Assembly: GCA_013299045.1 (NCBI GenBank) | Contig: JAAFJX010000011.1 | Span: forward strand, 62,001-126,000 | Source of the DNA: Cytophagales bacterium | GTDB taxonomy: Bacteria > Bacteroidota > Bacteroidia > Cytophagales > Bernardetiaceae | Length of the DNA: 64,000 bases | Direction: 5' to 3' | Part shown: positions 38,671 through 46,450 of the stretch, piece by piece | How positions within the stretch are numbered: the stretch's first letter is position 1 | How the letters are laid out: every line of letters starts with the position of its first letter | Notes under the pieces: generated by a model | Database searches by the model: none | Told to the model about the DNA's origin: nothing | Seen by the model: the letters and a program-made list of their open reading frames with translations, nothing else | Program-made: the position numbers and the translations under genes

Positions 38671-40154
38671 ACCTCGTCATAAGCCCAATCGATTCCTGTT
38701 TTCATGTCTTTAAAAACAAGCCCGAAAGACTTAGCTACATGGCGAAGGGCATCTACCTTCTCAAAGTTTTTGGTTTGTTTGGCTTCTGCATAATCCTTGA
38801 GCAAGTGCGTTACCATGCCGCCTATGCTTGGTTTCTCTTCGCAAAGCCCCAATACATTTTCGGTAATATTCATGTAAGTAGCCTGCATCAGCTCAAACGT
38901 TTCGGCAGTTAGCTGGCTTGTTAGAAGCTGCCCTGCCTGAAACTGGCTTACCTTTTTGGCCAAATTAAATAGACCTGCTAAGGCAATGGCGGTATTAAAA
39001 TCATCATGAAGGCCAGCCACAATGCTGTCGCAAATTTTATGGATTTCAGCTATCAATTTTTCGTCTGGCGCTACAAATTCCGTAGGCTTTTCAAGCACTT
39101 TTACGTTTCTAAGACCATTCATTAATTTTTTATAGCCTATCTGAGCTGCTTTCAGCGCTTCGTTGGATAAGTCCATCGTGCTTCGGTAGTGTGTTTGCAA
39201 AAAAGCAAAGCGCAGCGTCATTGGGCTAAATGCCTGAGAAAGCAAAGGGTTAGAGCCAGTAAAAAGTTCTTCGGGCAAGATAGAATTGCCTAAAGATTTA
39301 CTCATTTTTTGGCCGTTCATTGTCAGCATATTAGCGTGCATCCAGTAGCGAACAGGCGCGTCTTCGTGTGCGCCGCGTGCCTGTGCAATTTCGCATTCGT
39401 GGTGCGGAAACTGCAAGTCCATGCCGCCGCCGTGTATGTCAAACGTCTTGCCTAAATACTTGGTACTCATAGCCGAACATTCTATATGCCAACCCGGAAA
39501 ACCCTCGCCCCACGGCGAAGGCCAACGCATGATGTGGGCAGCTCCAGCCGCTTTCCATAGTGCAAAATCAGCGGGGTGCTTCTTGTCGCTTTGGCCATCA
39601 AGCTCGCGGGTGTTGCTCAAAAGCTCTTCTATCACGCGGCCAGAAAGTTCGCCATAATTGTATTTTTTAAGATAAGCCGGCACATCAAAATACACCGAAC
39701 CACCCACCTCATAAGCATAGCCCTTGGCTATAATTTTCTCAATGACGTTAATTTGTTCTATGATATGGCCTGTGGCGGTGGGTTCAATACTGGGTGCTAT
39801 GTTGTTGAGTTGCTGCATAACCAAATGAAAACCAACTGTATAACGTTGTACAATTTCCATAGGTTCAAGGTTTTCTAGCTTGGCGCGTTTGCCAATTTTG
39901 TCTTCGCCTTCGTCCACATCGTCCACCAAATGCCCAACGTCTGTGATGTTGCGAACGTAGCGAACTTTATAGCCCATATAACGCAAATAGCGCGCTACCA
40001 CGTCAAAAGTAGTAAAAGTACGACAGTTTCCCAAATGTACATCGCTATAAACCGTAGGGCCGCACACATACATACCCACATGAGGGGCGTGCAGAGGTTC
40101 AAAAATTTCTTTTTTGCGTGTGAGCGTATTGTAAATTTTGAGGGAGCTATCCAT
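38667..40154 (-). CDS. cysS: Cysteinyl-tRNA synthetase
   Basis: The 495-aa class I synthetase charges tRNA-Cys. Visible marks are the zinc Cys31 in YVCGPTVY, the HIGH-like HLGN (40-43), the zinc ligands in WHIECSAM and FPHHECE, and the KMSKSLGNS loop, followed by a DALR domain (about 370-495). The longest frame begins with a TTG at 40190; the ATG at 40154 gives MDSSLKIYNTLTRKK, the normal family start. The gene overlaps the convergent T9SS cargo gene by 4 bases at the stop codons. It follows gcvH on the same strand, separated by an inverted repeat. Confidence 0.96.
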   Translation of the reverse strand: MDSSLKIYNTLTRKKEIFEPLHAPHVGMYVCGPTVYSDVHLGNCRTFTTFDVVARYLRYMGYKVRYVRNITDVGHLVDDVDEGEDKIGKRAKLENLEPMEIVQRYTVGFHLVMQQLNNIAPSIEPTATGHIIEQINVIEKIIAKGYAYEVGGSVYFDVPAYLKKYNYGELSGRVIEELLSNTRELDGQSDKKHPADFALWKAAGAAHIMRWPSPWGEGFPGWHIECSAMSTKYLGKTFDIHGGGMDLQFPHHECEIAQARGAHEDAPVRYWMHANMLTMNGQKMSKSLGNSILPEELFTGSNPLLSQAFSPMTLRFAFLQTHYRSTMDLSNEALKAAQIGYKKLMNGLRNVKVLEKPTEFVAPDEKLIAEIHKICDSIVAGLHDDFNTAIALAGLFNLAKKVSQFQAGQLLTSQLTAETFELMQATYMNITENVLGLCEEKPSIGGMVTHLLKDYAEAKQTKNFEKVDALRHVAKSFGLVFKDMKTGIDWAYDEV

Positions 40155-40192
40155 TTTGCTTGTTTCTTTTGGTATTATGAGATGCAACAATC

Positions 40193-40228
40193 CAAAGCCC
40201 TCAGAATACGGTTTTTCTAAGGGCTTTG
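40193..40228 (-). terminator. Inverted repeat between gcvH and cysS
   Basis: The stem CAAAGCCCT / AGGGCTTTG (9 bp, 18-base loop) lies 21 bases after the gcvH stop codon. No strong T run follows on the minus strand, so it may only attenuate transcription into cysS. Confidence 0.55.
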
Positions 40229-40248
40229 AATAGAATTAAATGCAGAAA

Positions 40249-40629
40249 TTACGCGCCAATGAGCTTTTTGTATTCGTCTGCACTCATCAAATTGGCTACG
40301 TCAGCAGTATTTTTTACTCTGGCTTTTATCATCCAGCCGGTGTTGTATGGGTCTTTATTCACAGAGTCGGGTTCGCTACCTAGTGCTTCATTAAACTCCA
40401 GAACTTCGGCCTCAATGGGCATATAGAGGTCAGAAACTGTTTTAACGGCTTCTACTGTTCCAAAAACGCCATTAGCAGGGACAGTTTCGCCAACTGTTGT
40501 AATGTCCACATAAACGATGTCGCCGAGTTCTTTTTGTGCGTAATCTGTGATGCCAATAGTGGCTACATCGCCGCTGAGGCGTATCCACTCGTGTTCTTTG
40601 GTGTACTTTAAGTCTGAAGGGAAATTCAT
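40249..40629 (-). CDS. gcvH: Glycine cleavage system H protein
   Basis: The 126-aa protein carries the lipoyl arm of the glycine cleavage complex, shuttling the methylamine group between the P, T and L proteins. The family pattern is complete: LKYTKEHEWIR, IGITDYAQKELGDIVYVD, then FGTVEAVKTVSDLY with the lipoylated Lys63, and the C-terminal WMIKARV...LMSADEYKKLI. It is full length. The other gcv genes are not in the window. A TATATTTG -7 element lies about 40 bases upstream. Confidence 0.97.
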   Translation of the reverse strand: MNFPSDLKYTKEHEWIRLSGDVATIGITDYAQKELGDIVYVDITTVGETVPANGVFGTVEAVKTVSDLYMPIEAEVLEFNEALGSEPDSVNKDPYNTGWMIKARVKNTADVANLMSADEYKKLIGA

Positions 40630-40666
40630 AAAATTATAGCAGAGTTTTGGAACAATAAAACAGTTG

Positions 40667-40674
40667 CAAATATA
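40667..40674 (-). promoter_or_regulatory. -7 element for gcvH
   Basis: On the minus strand, TATATTTG fits TAnnTTTG and is followed by CAACTG. It is placed to give a leader of about 30 bases before the ATG at 40629. No -33 TTG was found at normal spacing. Confidence 0.45.
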
Positions 40675-40846
40675 TTAAAAAAATGAAATGTAGTTACTCT
40701 GATTCTATCTTTACCAAACAAAATTTTGTTTTTGATGACCTGATTGCCTTAAACCAATAATAGAATTTACCAGACATAAAAAAAACCTTTCACTTGCGGG
40801 CAAACCACAAATGAGAAGTCTTTTTTATTCGGAATAACTGTTTGTA

Positions 40847-41257
40847 CTACTGCGCGCCGCCCGTAGCGCCTTCAGCCTGTACTTTGCCTTTGATGTGCAG
40901 AACAGCAGAACCTTCAATAATATTCGCTGTAACGGTTACAGTTTTATGAAAGTCCCCTACAGCCGCCGCATTGAAAGTTGCCGAAATATCAGCAGACTCA
41001 CCCGGTGCAATGGGCTCGGTAGGATACTTTACACCTGTACAACCACAAGTACCACGCGCATTGCTAATAATCAGAGGCATATTGCTTGTGTTCGTGAATT
41101 TGAATGAGGCTGTTACGGGTTTGTTCTGCATGATGTTTCCGAACTCATGTAATGTTTTGTCCCATTTGAATGCCGCGTATTGGGTGTTGTCCTGAGCCAT
41201 AACAGCTAAGCTGCCAAAGAGAACAAGGAGAAGAGAAAGTAAGACTTGCTTTTTCAT
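40847..41257 (-). CDS. Exported DUF1573 protein
   Basis: The 136-aa protein has a signal peptide (ending AVMAQD) and one DUF1573 domain (residues about 30-125). The domain shows KTLHEFGNIMQNKPVTASFKF, NTSNMPLIISNARGTCGCTGVKYP and IAPGESADISATFN. The conserved TCGCT cysteine pair is intact. The fold is immunoglobulin-like (related to ASH/MSP domains); the function is unknown, and such proteins are abundant in the periplasm of Bacteroidota. The longest frame starts at a TTG (41269), but the ATG at 41257 is used. A -7 element lies about 95 bases upstream. Confidence 0.88.
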   Translation of the reverse strand: MKKQVLLSLLLVLFGSLAVMAQDNTQYAAFKWDKTLHEFGNIMQNKPVTASFKFTNTSNMPLIISNARGTCGCTGVKYPTEPIAPGESADISATFNAAAVGDFHKTVTVTANIIEGSAVLHIKGKVQAEGATGGAQ

Positions 41258-41351
41258 AAGTGTATTCAAGTTTAGAGTTTTTTTAAATAAAATGGTACAG
41301 TCTGCTAAGTGAAATGTTCAGGATTGGGGCTTGTTCACTAACTTAACAATG

Positions 41352-41359
41352 CAAAGGTA
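41352..41359 (-). promoter_or_regulatory. -7 element for the DUF1573 gene
   Basis: On the minus strand, TACCTTTG followed by CATTG fits the -7 consensus. The -33 region is weak. The predicted leader is about 90 bases. Confidence 0.4.
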
Positions 41360-41435
41360 GGCTATCATGCGAAAGGGTGCTGTTAATAATCTTGTAAACA
41401 CTTGTTAAAAAAACTAAACATTCTATAAGCCCTCA

Positions 41436-41483
41436 AAAAATAAAGCGCCAGATTTCTTAGAAGGTGTCTAGCGCTTTATTTTT
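41436..41483 (-). terminator. Terminator of the amine oxidase gene
   Basis: A perfect 13-bp stem AAAAATAAAGCGC / GCGCTTTATTTTT with a 22-base loop is followed on the minus strand by a T run, 26 bases after the amine oxidase stop codon. Confidence 0.85.
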
Positions 41484-41509
41484 GATAGCTCATTATAGGT
41501 CTTATCTTG

Positions 41510-42871
41510 CTAAGCCAAACGGATTTCACGTGCAGCGCGTTCACCCGTCAGAAAAGCACCGTGCACTGTGCCTTTGTAGTCAAAAATTGTATGCTCGCCT
41601 GCAAAGAATAACTTTTTGTTTACATCTTTACCCATTTCGGCAAAATCGTTGGGTGTAGAGTTGGCAGTAGCATAGCTATAAGACCCCAGTGCGTGTGGGT
41701 CTTTAGACCAGCGAGAAACCAATATTTTACTAGGTTCTACGGCATCATTAAATATTTTGCGTAAATTCTCCATGATACCCTTGCTGATTTCAGCATCTGT
41801 TTGGCTCTCCATAGTGAGTCCATAATTACCGAAGCCAAACGTGAGCAGGGTGTTAGAGCCTGGCACAAATTTATTGACGTTCAAAAAGTAATTATAGCGG
41901 CCTTTAACGGGGTCAGTAAGCGCAAAATATTGATTTTCATCGTCCCAAAAAGATTTAGGAAAAACCAGAAATGCTTTGTTCACCAAACCCATTTCTACTC
42001 TACTCATTGCATTTGTCTTTGCGGCCGGGAGGGCTGGTTCAAAGGCAACTTTACCCGCCTTCAAAACACCAAGAGGTATAGTACAAACCACATAGTCTGC
42101 CTCAAAATTTCCTTTATCCGTTTCCACCACAGTAACGGCACCAGAGTAGTTTACCTTTTTTACCACGTGCTCCATTTTAATGTCCAATCCTTTAGCCAGA
42201 TGGTTTGTAACAGCATCATAGCCATTAGGGAAAAGCACATCGTCGCCGTCGTAGGCTTCGTCTTCGTCCCAATACAGATTGGATAGCTTTTCTATGGGGC
42301 CGCCTGCATCAAATTCTGCAAAGGCAGAAAGTTGCCAAACCATCAAGTCATTGCTCAAATATCCTGGATTAACTTCTTTGATGGCATCAGCAAAAGACTT
42401 TTCGCCTTTCTTCTTGCAGTCTTTGATGAGTTTTTCATATTTGTCATAGTAATCATCGACGGTATCTTCAGGAATGAGCTTTCCTTTAGCATCGTAAACG
42501 TTGAGTGGTTCATCAGGTGTTTCAACTGTTTTAGCACCAGCGGCTTCGGCTACGGCAGTAATTGGGTTTTTTTCGGGGCCATGTATCCATGAAGCGCCCA
42601 TGTCGGCGGGTATGCCCAAACTTCTGTCTGTAAAAATACGTCCGCCAATACGGTTGCGAGACTCCAAAACGGTTACTATCATACCGTCAGCTTTTAGCTT
42701 AACGGCTGCTGATAAGCCAGCAATTCCTGCCCCTAGTACAAGTGCGCGTTTGCCTGTTTTGGGTGTACCTTCTGGCTCGTCTGGCCCGCTGCATGAGGCA
42801 AAAACAGAAGGGAAAAGCGTGGTAGCAGGAATGCCAAGTAGTACGGATTTTAAAAATTCTGAACGTTTCAT
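41510..42871 (-). CDS. Flavin-containing monoamine/polyamine oxidase, probable lipoprotein
   Basis: The 453-aa FAD enzyme has an N-terminal leader (MKRSEFLKSVLL...) ending in a possible lipobox FASC (Cys27). The Rossmann motif is RALVLGAGIAGLSAAVKL, followed by VLESRNRIGGRI and MGASWIHGP. The C-terminal FAD block is FFAGEHT...GTVHGAFLTGERAA. The GASWIHGP and HGAFLTGERAA forms are those of the LSD1/polyamine oxidase group, so it may oxidise polyamines or other amines in the periplasm. The leader also has a KR...FL start that could be read as Tat-like. The longest frame starts at a TTG (42904); the ATG at 42871 is preferred. NspC, another polyamine enzyme, lies 11 kb away. Confidence 0.85.
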   Translation of the reverse strand: MKRSEFLKSVLLGIPATTLFPSVFASCSGPDEPEGTPKTGKRALVLGAGIAGLSAAVKLKADGMIVTVLESRNRIGGRIFTDRSLGIPADMGASWIHGPEKNPITAVAEAAGAKTVETPDEPLNVYDAKGKLIPEDTVDDYYDKYEKLIKDCKKKGEKSFADAIKEVNPGYLSNDLMVWQLSAFAEFDAGGPIEKLSNLYWDEDEAYDGDDVLFPNGYDAVTNHLAKGLDIKMEHVVKKVNYSGAVTVVETDKGNFEADYVVCTIPLGVLKAGKVAFEPALPAAKTNAMSRVEMGLVNKAFLVFPKSFWDDENQYFALTDPVKGRYNYFLNVNKFVPGSNTLLTFGFGNYGLTMESQTDAEISKGIMENLRKIFNDAVEPSKILVSRWSKDPHALGSYSYATANSTPNDFAEMGKDVNKKLFFAGEHTIFDYKGTVHGAFLTGERAAREIRLA

Positions 42872-43146
42872 AAATTTTAAGAGTAAGAAAAAACAATAGT
42901 GCAAGTAAGCAAATGATATTTATAATGGCAACAGAACACCACTAGAATTTTTAATGAAAATTACATCTGGCTACTCTATACCACAAATGCAATATCGGGG
43001 TAAAATGCAGGCAAGATGGAAATGGGGGGCAACTCAGGTAGTGTAACTCTGGCTAAATTCAAGGACAATGGCCTCTATAATTGATACATTACAACACTTT
43101 AAAACTTTGCAATGCTTTTTTCTAAGGCGGAAGTCCTAAAAACAAG

Positions 43147-43641
43147 CTCTTAATTAACCTCTCTGAGAGATGTAAGTTTTAGGAAGCGAATAATTGTATT
43201 TTTTTAAGATAGGGACTTTACTTTTAAAGTACGGCCAACTACGGCTATCATACGGCTATCATACGGCTATGATACGGCTATCCTATGGCTGAGGCAAAAT
43301 AGGACAAAAGCAATTTTTAGGCATCAAGCGGGTTTGCCGCTTTATCTCTTTTTTTTGTTATTGAGTGCGTCTATTGGCTTGTATTTAGCGTTAGAGAGGC
43401 GGCGGGTTTAGTGCGTAGCACCGAAGCGAAGCGAAGCCCAAAGACGAACGACCGCGAAGCGGGAACGCCCAATAAATTGTAGAAAAACAATCATTAGTCA
43501 AAAAGTCAAATATAAGGCATTTGACAAAAAGTTATTTGAAAGCGCGAGAAAATGGCCTCTACAAAAGTGAAAAGAGGGCAATTAGAACTCAAAAAACTCA
43601 AAAAGGGCTTTTTGACGACTCAAGAGAGGTTAATTTAAGAG
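43147..43641. mobile_element. Non-coding element bounded by 21-23-bp inverted repeats
   Basis: The left end CTCTTAATTAACCTCTCTGAG (43147-43167) and the right end (43618-43641) are inverted copies with two single-base gaps. The 495 bases between them hold no convincing ORF. They contain an 11-bp tandem repeat, a hairpin AAGCGG/CCGCTT followed by a T-rich run (43326-43352), and a GC-rich block full of GCGAAGC and CCGCGAAGCGG motifs (43398-43472). That block contrasts with the AT-rich surroundings. Terminal inverted repeats plus lack of coding capacity suggest a MITE-like or structured-RNA element. It has no similarity to the TAGTCGTCCC family. The 275 bases to its left (42872-43146) hold nothing that I could recognise. 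Confidence 0.5.
43230..43292. repeat. 11-bp tandem repeat, about five and a half units
   Basis: TACGGCTATCA is repeated four times in register from 43240, with single changes in the third and fourth units. It is preceded by a diverged unit (TACGGCCAAC) and followed by a partial one (TATGGCTGA). The 11-bp period is close to one helical turn, so proteins bound to successive units would lie on one face of the DNA. Confidence 0.85.
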
Positions 43642-43732
43642 GTTGATTTCGTTCAAAAACCCCTGCAACTCTGCGGAAAAAACGGTTTTAATAAACAACT
43701 AAAGACTTACAACAAGACGATTAAAAAATATG

Positions 43733-43740
43733 TATCTTTG
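43733..43740 (+). promoter_or_regulatory. -7 element for the 816-aa receptor gene
   Basis: TATCTTTG followed by CATTT fits TAnnTTTG. It gives a leader of about 160 bases to the ATG at 43908. No good -33 TTG was seen. Confidence 0.4.
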
Positions 43741-43907
43741 CATTTCAATTAGCTGCCCCGGCCTACTACTTTGAATGACACTTCTTCTGTTCTACCAATC
43801 TTTTGCATTGGTATGCTTGGAAAAACAACACGGTACTAATCATTGTAGGCTCTGATAACCAGATTCGAGATTATTTTATTGAATTTTATCCCAATTCATT
43901 ATTCACC

Positions 43908-46358
43908 ATGAAACCAATTCGGTTTTATTGCCTTTGGGCTACTTGTTTCACGTGTTTATTTTTGAGCCAAAGCGCGACGTGGGCGCAAATCAAATCCTAT
44001 GCGGTTGTAGGTCAGATTGTTGAGGGCACAACGCAAAAAGGTGTTGAGATGATGGCTATTGCTATTTTTAGCAGTAAGGATTCTGTTTACAGAGCGAGTG
44101 CCTATACAAACGAAACAGGCTTTTTTAAGCTAGAGGGTATAGAAAGAGGTAATTATTACATCAAAATGCAGCTTGTAGGTTACAAGAATAAAACATTGAG
44201 CGATGTGGGCCTTGAAACAGACCTCAATCTCGGTATGATTACTGTAGAAGAAGTAGCCAGCAAGCTGGAAGACGTAGTGGTGGAAACGCGCCGACCCGAC
44301 ATTGAGTACCAGGCCGAAAAGCGCATTATCAACGTGAGTAAGAACCTTGTGAGTGCAGGCGGCACTGCCGTAGATGTTCTTAAAAATGTGTCCTCTATGA
44401 GCGAAGACGTAGATGGGAATCTTGGTATGCGAGGCGGTAGCAACATGAATATCTTGATAAACGGCAAGCCAACAGGAATGGGGGGGAGCGGCAACCGCAT
44501 GGCTGTTTTGAGCCAAATTCCGGCCAGCCAGATAGAAACCATTGAAATCATTACGAATCCATCGGCCAAATATGATGCAGATGGCAGCACCGGGACTATT
44601 AACATCATCTTGAAGCGCAATGCGGACGAGGGCTGGAATGGTATGCTGACGGGTATGATAGGCACACGCGATAAATATACGGCCTCGTTACAACTTAGTT
44701 ATAAAAAGAAAATTTTTAATAACTTTTTCTCTTATGATTTTCGGAAAGACCCCCGTTTTAATCGAGGAGAAATTTATAGACGCACTTTTTTTGGTGGCGA
44801 CACCACGGTTCTTGACCAAAAAAACAACGGTAATCGCGCCAACTTATCCCATAACTTTAGACTGGGCACCGACGTTTCATTATCAAAACGCGGTGTGCTG
44901 ACGCTTTCCACGCAGTGGCGCTTGAATATTGATGATTCCGACGAGCAGACGCGGTATCTGGAAACGGCTGCCAATGGCACTTTTCGCAACCGATATAGGC
45001 AGGCGGGTGCAAGCGACAAGGGCGGGCAAAACTACGAAGCTGCCATTTATTATCGCCAACTTTTTGAGCGCAAAGGGCAATCTTTGAATATTGATGCCAA
45101 TTATTCTGAAAACCTCAATGACGAAGATGCTATTTTTGACTGGAGTTATTTTACTCAATCAGGTATGCCAAACCTTGACTCTACGCTGCGCAGCCAGAAC
45201 CTGATTAACTTAGACAAAGTACGTTTACTCACCACACAGCTAGACTTTGTGCGCCCCATTAATGCTAAAACCAAAATAGAAATGGGGGCAAAAGCCATCA
45301 TCAGGCGCATAGATTCCGATTTCACAATGCGCAATAGCCGAGGGGGGGAAGAATGGATAGTTAATCCGTTGTCAAGTAATCGCTTTGTATTTGATGAGAA
45401 TGTATTGAGTCTTTATGCCACTTATAGCGGGGAAGTTTCTCTTTTTAAATATCAAGTTGGGCTTAGAGCCGAGCAAACGCTCACAGAATCAGACCAAAAA
45501 ACTTCAGATTTGAGCTATACCAACAACTATCTCAATCTTTTTCCGTCAGCATTCCTAACGCATAAAGTTGGCGACAAGCATAGTTTACAGTTATCTTACA
45601 GCCGTCGAATCAATCGTCCTGGCGTAGGGCAGTTGAATCCGTTTGTGGACTATACCGACCCCCTGAATGTGCGTTATGGGAATCCGAAATTGAACCCAGA
45701 GTTCACCAATGCTTTTGAGTTTGGCTATATTAAAAACACACAGAGTTATACCTTTAATGCAACGGCGTTTTATAGACCCACAGACGACCTTATTTTTCGC
45801 TACCAACTGCCGTTTGACACGGGTATTTTGGCCGTTACTTTCAAAAATTTTAGCCGTTCTACGTCCTCTGGGCTTGAATTCGCTCTGAATGGTGATATTG
45901 CGCGTTGGTGGAAGCTGAATGCAGACTGGTCGTTTTTCCGCGTCGTGATTGATGCGGGCAATGTAGAAAGCGGCTTGCGCAACCAGAGCAATAGCTGGAC
46001 TTTTAAGCTCAATTCAACTTTCATTTTGCCCAAAAAAGTTGTTTTACAGCTTTCTGGAAGCTATTCTGCACCGCGTCCGACCGCACAAGGCCGAATCAAC
46101 TCTATCTATTTTATGGAAATTGGCGCAAGAAAAGATATTATGAAAGGCCGCGCCAATATCAATATTCGTTTTAGCGATATTTTTGATACACAGCAGTTTT
46201 CGGTAAAGGCCAATACGCCAAGTTTTGACCGCTATTTTATGCGGAAGCGCGAAACTCAAATATTATTCTTGGGTTTTACTTACAAGCTGAAGAATAACTT
46301 TAAAGCCAAAGAAGTTAAACGAAACTCAGATGCTGGTGGCATGGACGGTGGGTATTAG
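43908..46358 (+). CDS. TonB-dependent receptor-like outer membrane protein
   Basis: The 816-aa protein has a signal peptide (ending ATWAQI) and a CarboxypepD_reg-like domain (VVGQIVEGTTQKGVEMMAIAI, residues about 28-105). A plug-like domain follows (LEDVVVETRRPDIEYQAEKRI; AVDVLKNVSSMSEDVDGN; ILINGKPTGMGG; IETIEIITNPSAKYDADGSTGTINIIL), then an OMP_b-brl_3-type barrel. This form ('NPSAKYDA.G..GIINI') is the Bacteroidota 'outer membrane beta-barrel family' related to TonB receptors. Its ligand is unknown. The frame can be extended to a TTG at 43803, but the ATG at 43908 starts the signal peptide. The C-terminus is hydrophilic (NSDAGGMDGGY) rather than ending in an aromatic strand, so a short tail follows the barrel. 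Confidence 0.9.
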   Translation: MKPIRFYCLWATCFTCLFLSQSATWAQIKSYAVVGQIVEGTTQKGVEMMAIAIFSSKDSVYRASAYTNETGFFKLEGIERGNYYIKMQLVGYKNKTLSDVGLETDLNLGMITVEEVASKLEDVVVETRRPDIEYQAEKRIINVSKNLVSAGGTAVDVLKNVSSMSEDVDGNLGMRGGSNMNILINGKPTGMGGSGNRMAVLSQIPASQIETIEIITNPSAKYDADGSTGTINIILKRNADEGWNGMLTGMIGTRDKYTASLQLSYKKKIFNNFFSYDFRKDPRFNRGEIYRRTFFGGDTTVLDQKNNGNRANLSHNFRLGTDVSLSKRGVLTLSTQWRLNIDDSDEQTRYLETAANGTFRNRYRQAGASDKGGQNYEAAIYYRQLFERKGQSLNIDANYSENLNDEDAIFDWSYFTQSGMPNLDSTLRSQNLINLDKVRLLTTQLDFVRPINAKTKIEMGAKAIIRRIDSDFTMRNSRGGEEWIVNPLSSNRFVFDENVLSLYATYSGEVSLFKYQVGLRAEQTLTESDQKTSDLSYTNNYLNLFPSAFLTHKVGDKHSLQLSYSRRINRPGVGQLNPFVDYTDPLNVRYGNPKLNPEFTNAFEFGYIKNTQSYTFNATAFYRPTDDLIFRYQLPFDTGILAVTFKNFSRSTSSGLEFALNGDIARWWKLNADWSFFRVVIDAGNVESGLRNQSNSWTFKLNSTFILPKKVVLQLSGSYSAPRPTAQGRINSIYFMEIGARKDIMKGRANINIRFSDIFDTQQFSVKANTPSFDRYFMRKRETQILFLGFTYKLKNNFKAKEVKRNSDAGGMDGGY

Positions 46359-46378
46359 TTTGTCCTTCAAATAGTTAT

Positions 46379-46422
46379 AAAACAACCTTTCTGATTGTGA
46401 AAGCATTTGGCAAGGTTGTTTT
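46379..46422. terminator. Bidirectional terminator between convergent receptor genes
   Basis: The stem AAAACAACCTT / AAGGTTGTTTT (11 bp, 22-base loop) has A and T runs on both sides and sits midway between two convergent stop codons. Confidence 0.85.
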
Positions 46423-46450
46423 TAGTTTATAGCGCGCCCTATTTTACGGA

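Noticed and set aside
43230-43292. Possible CRISPR-like array
   Set aside because: The units are 11 bp and contiguous with no spacers, and no cas gene is present.
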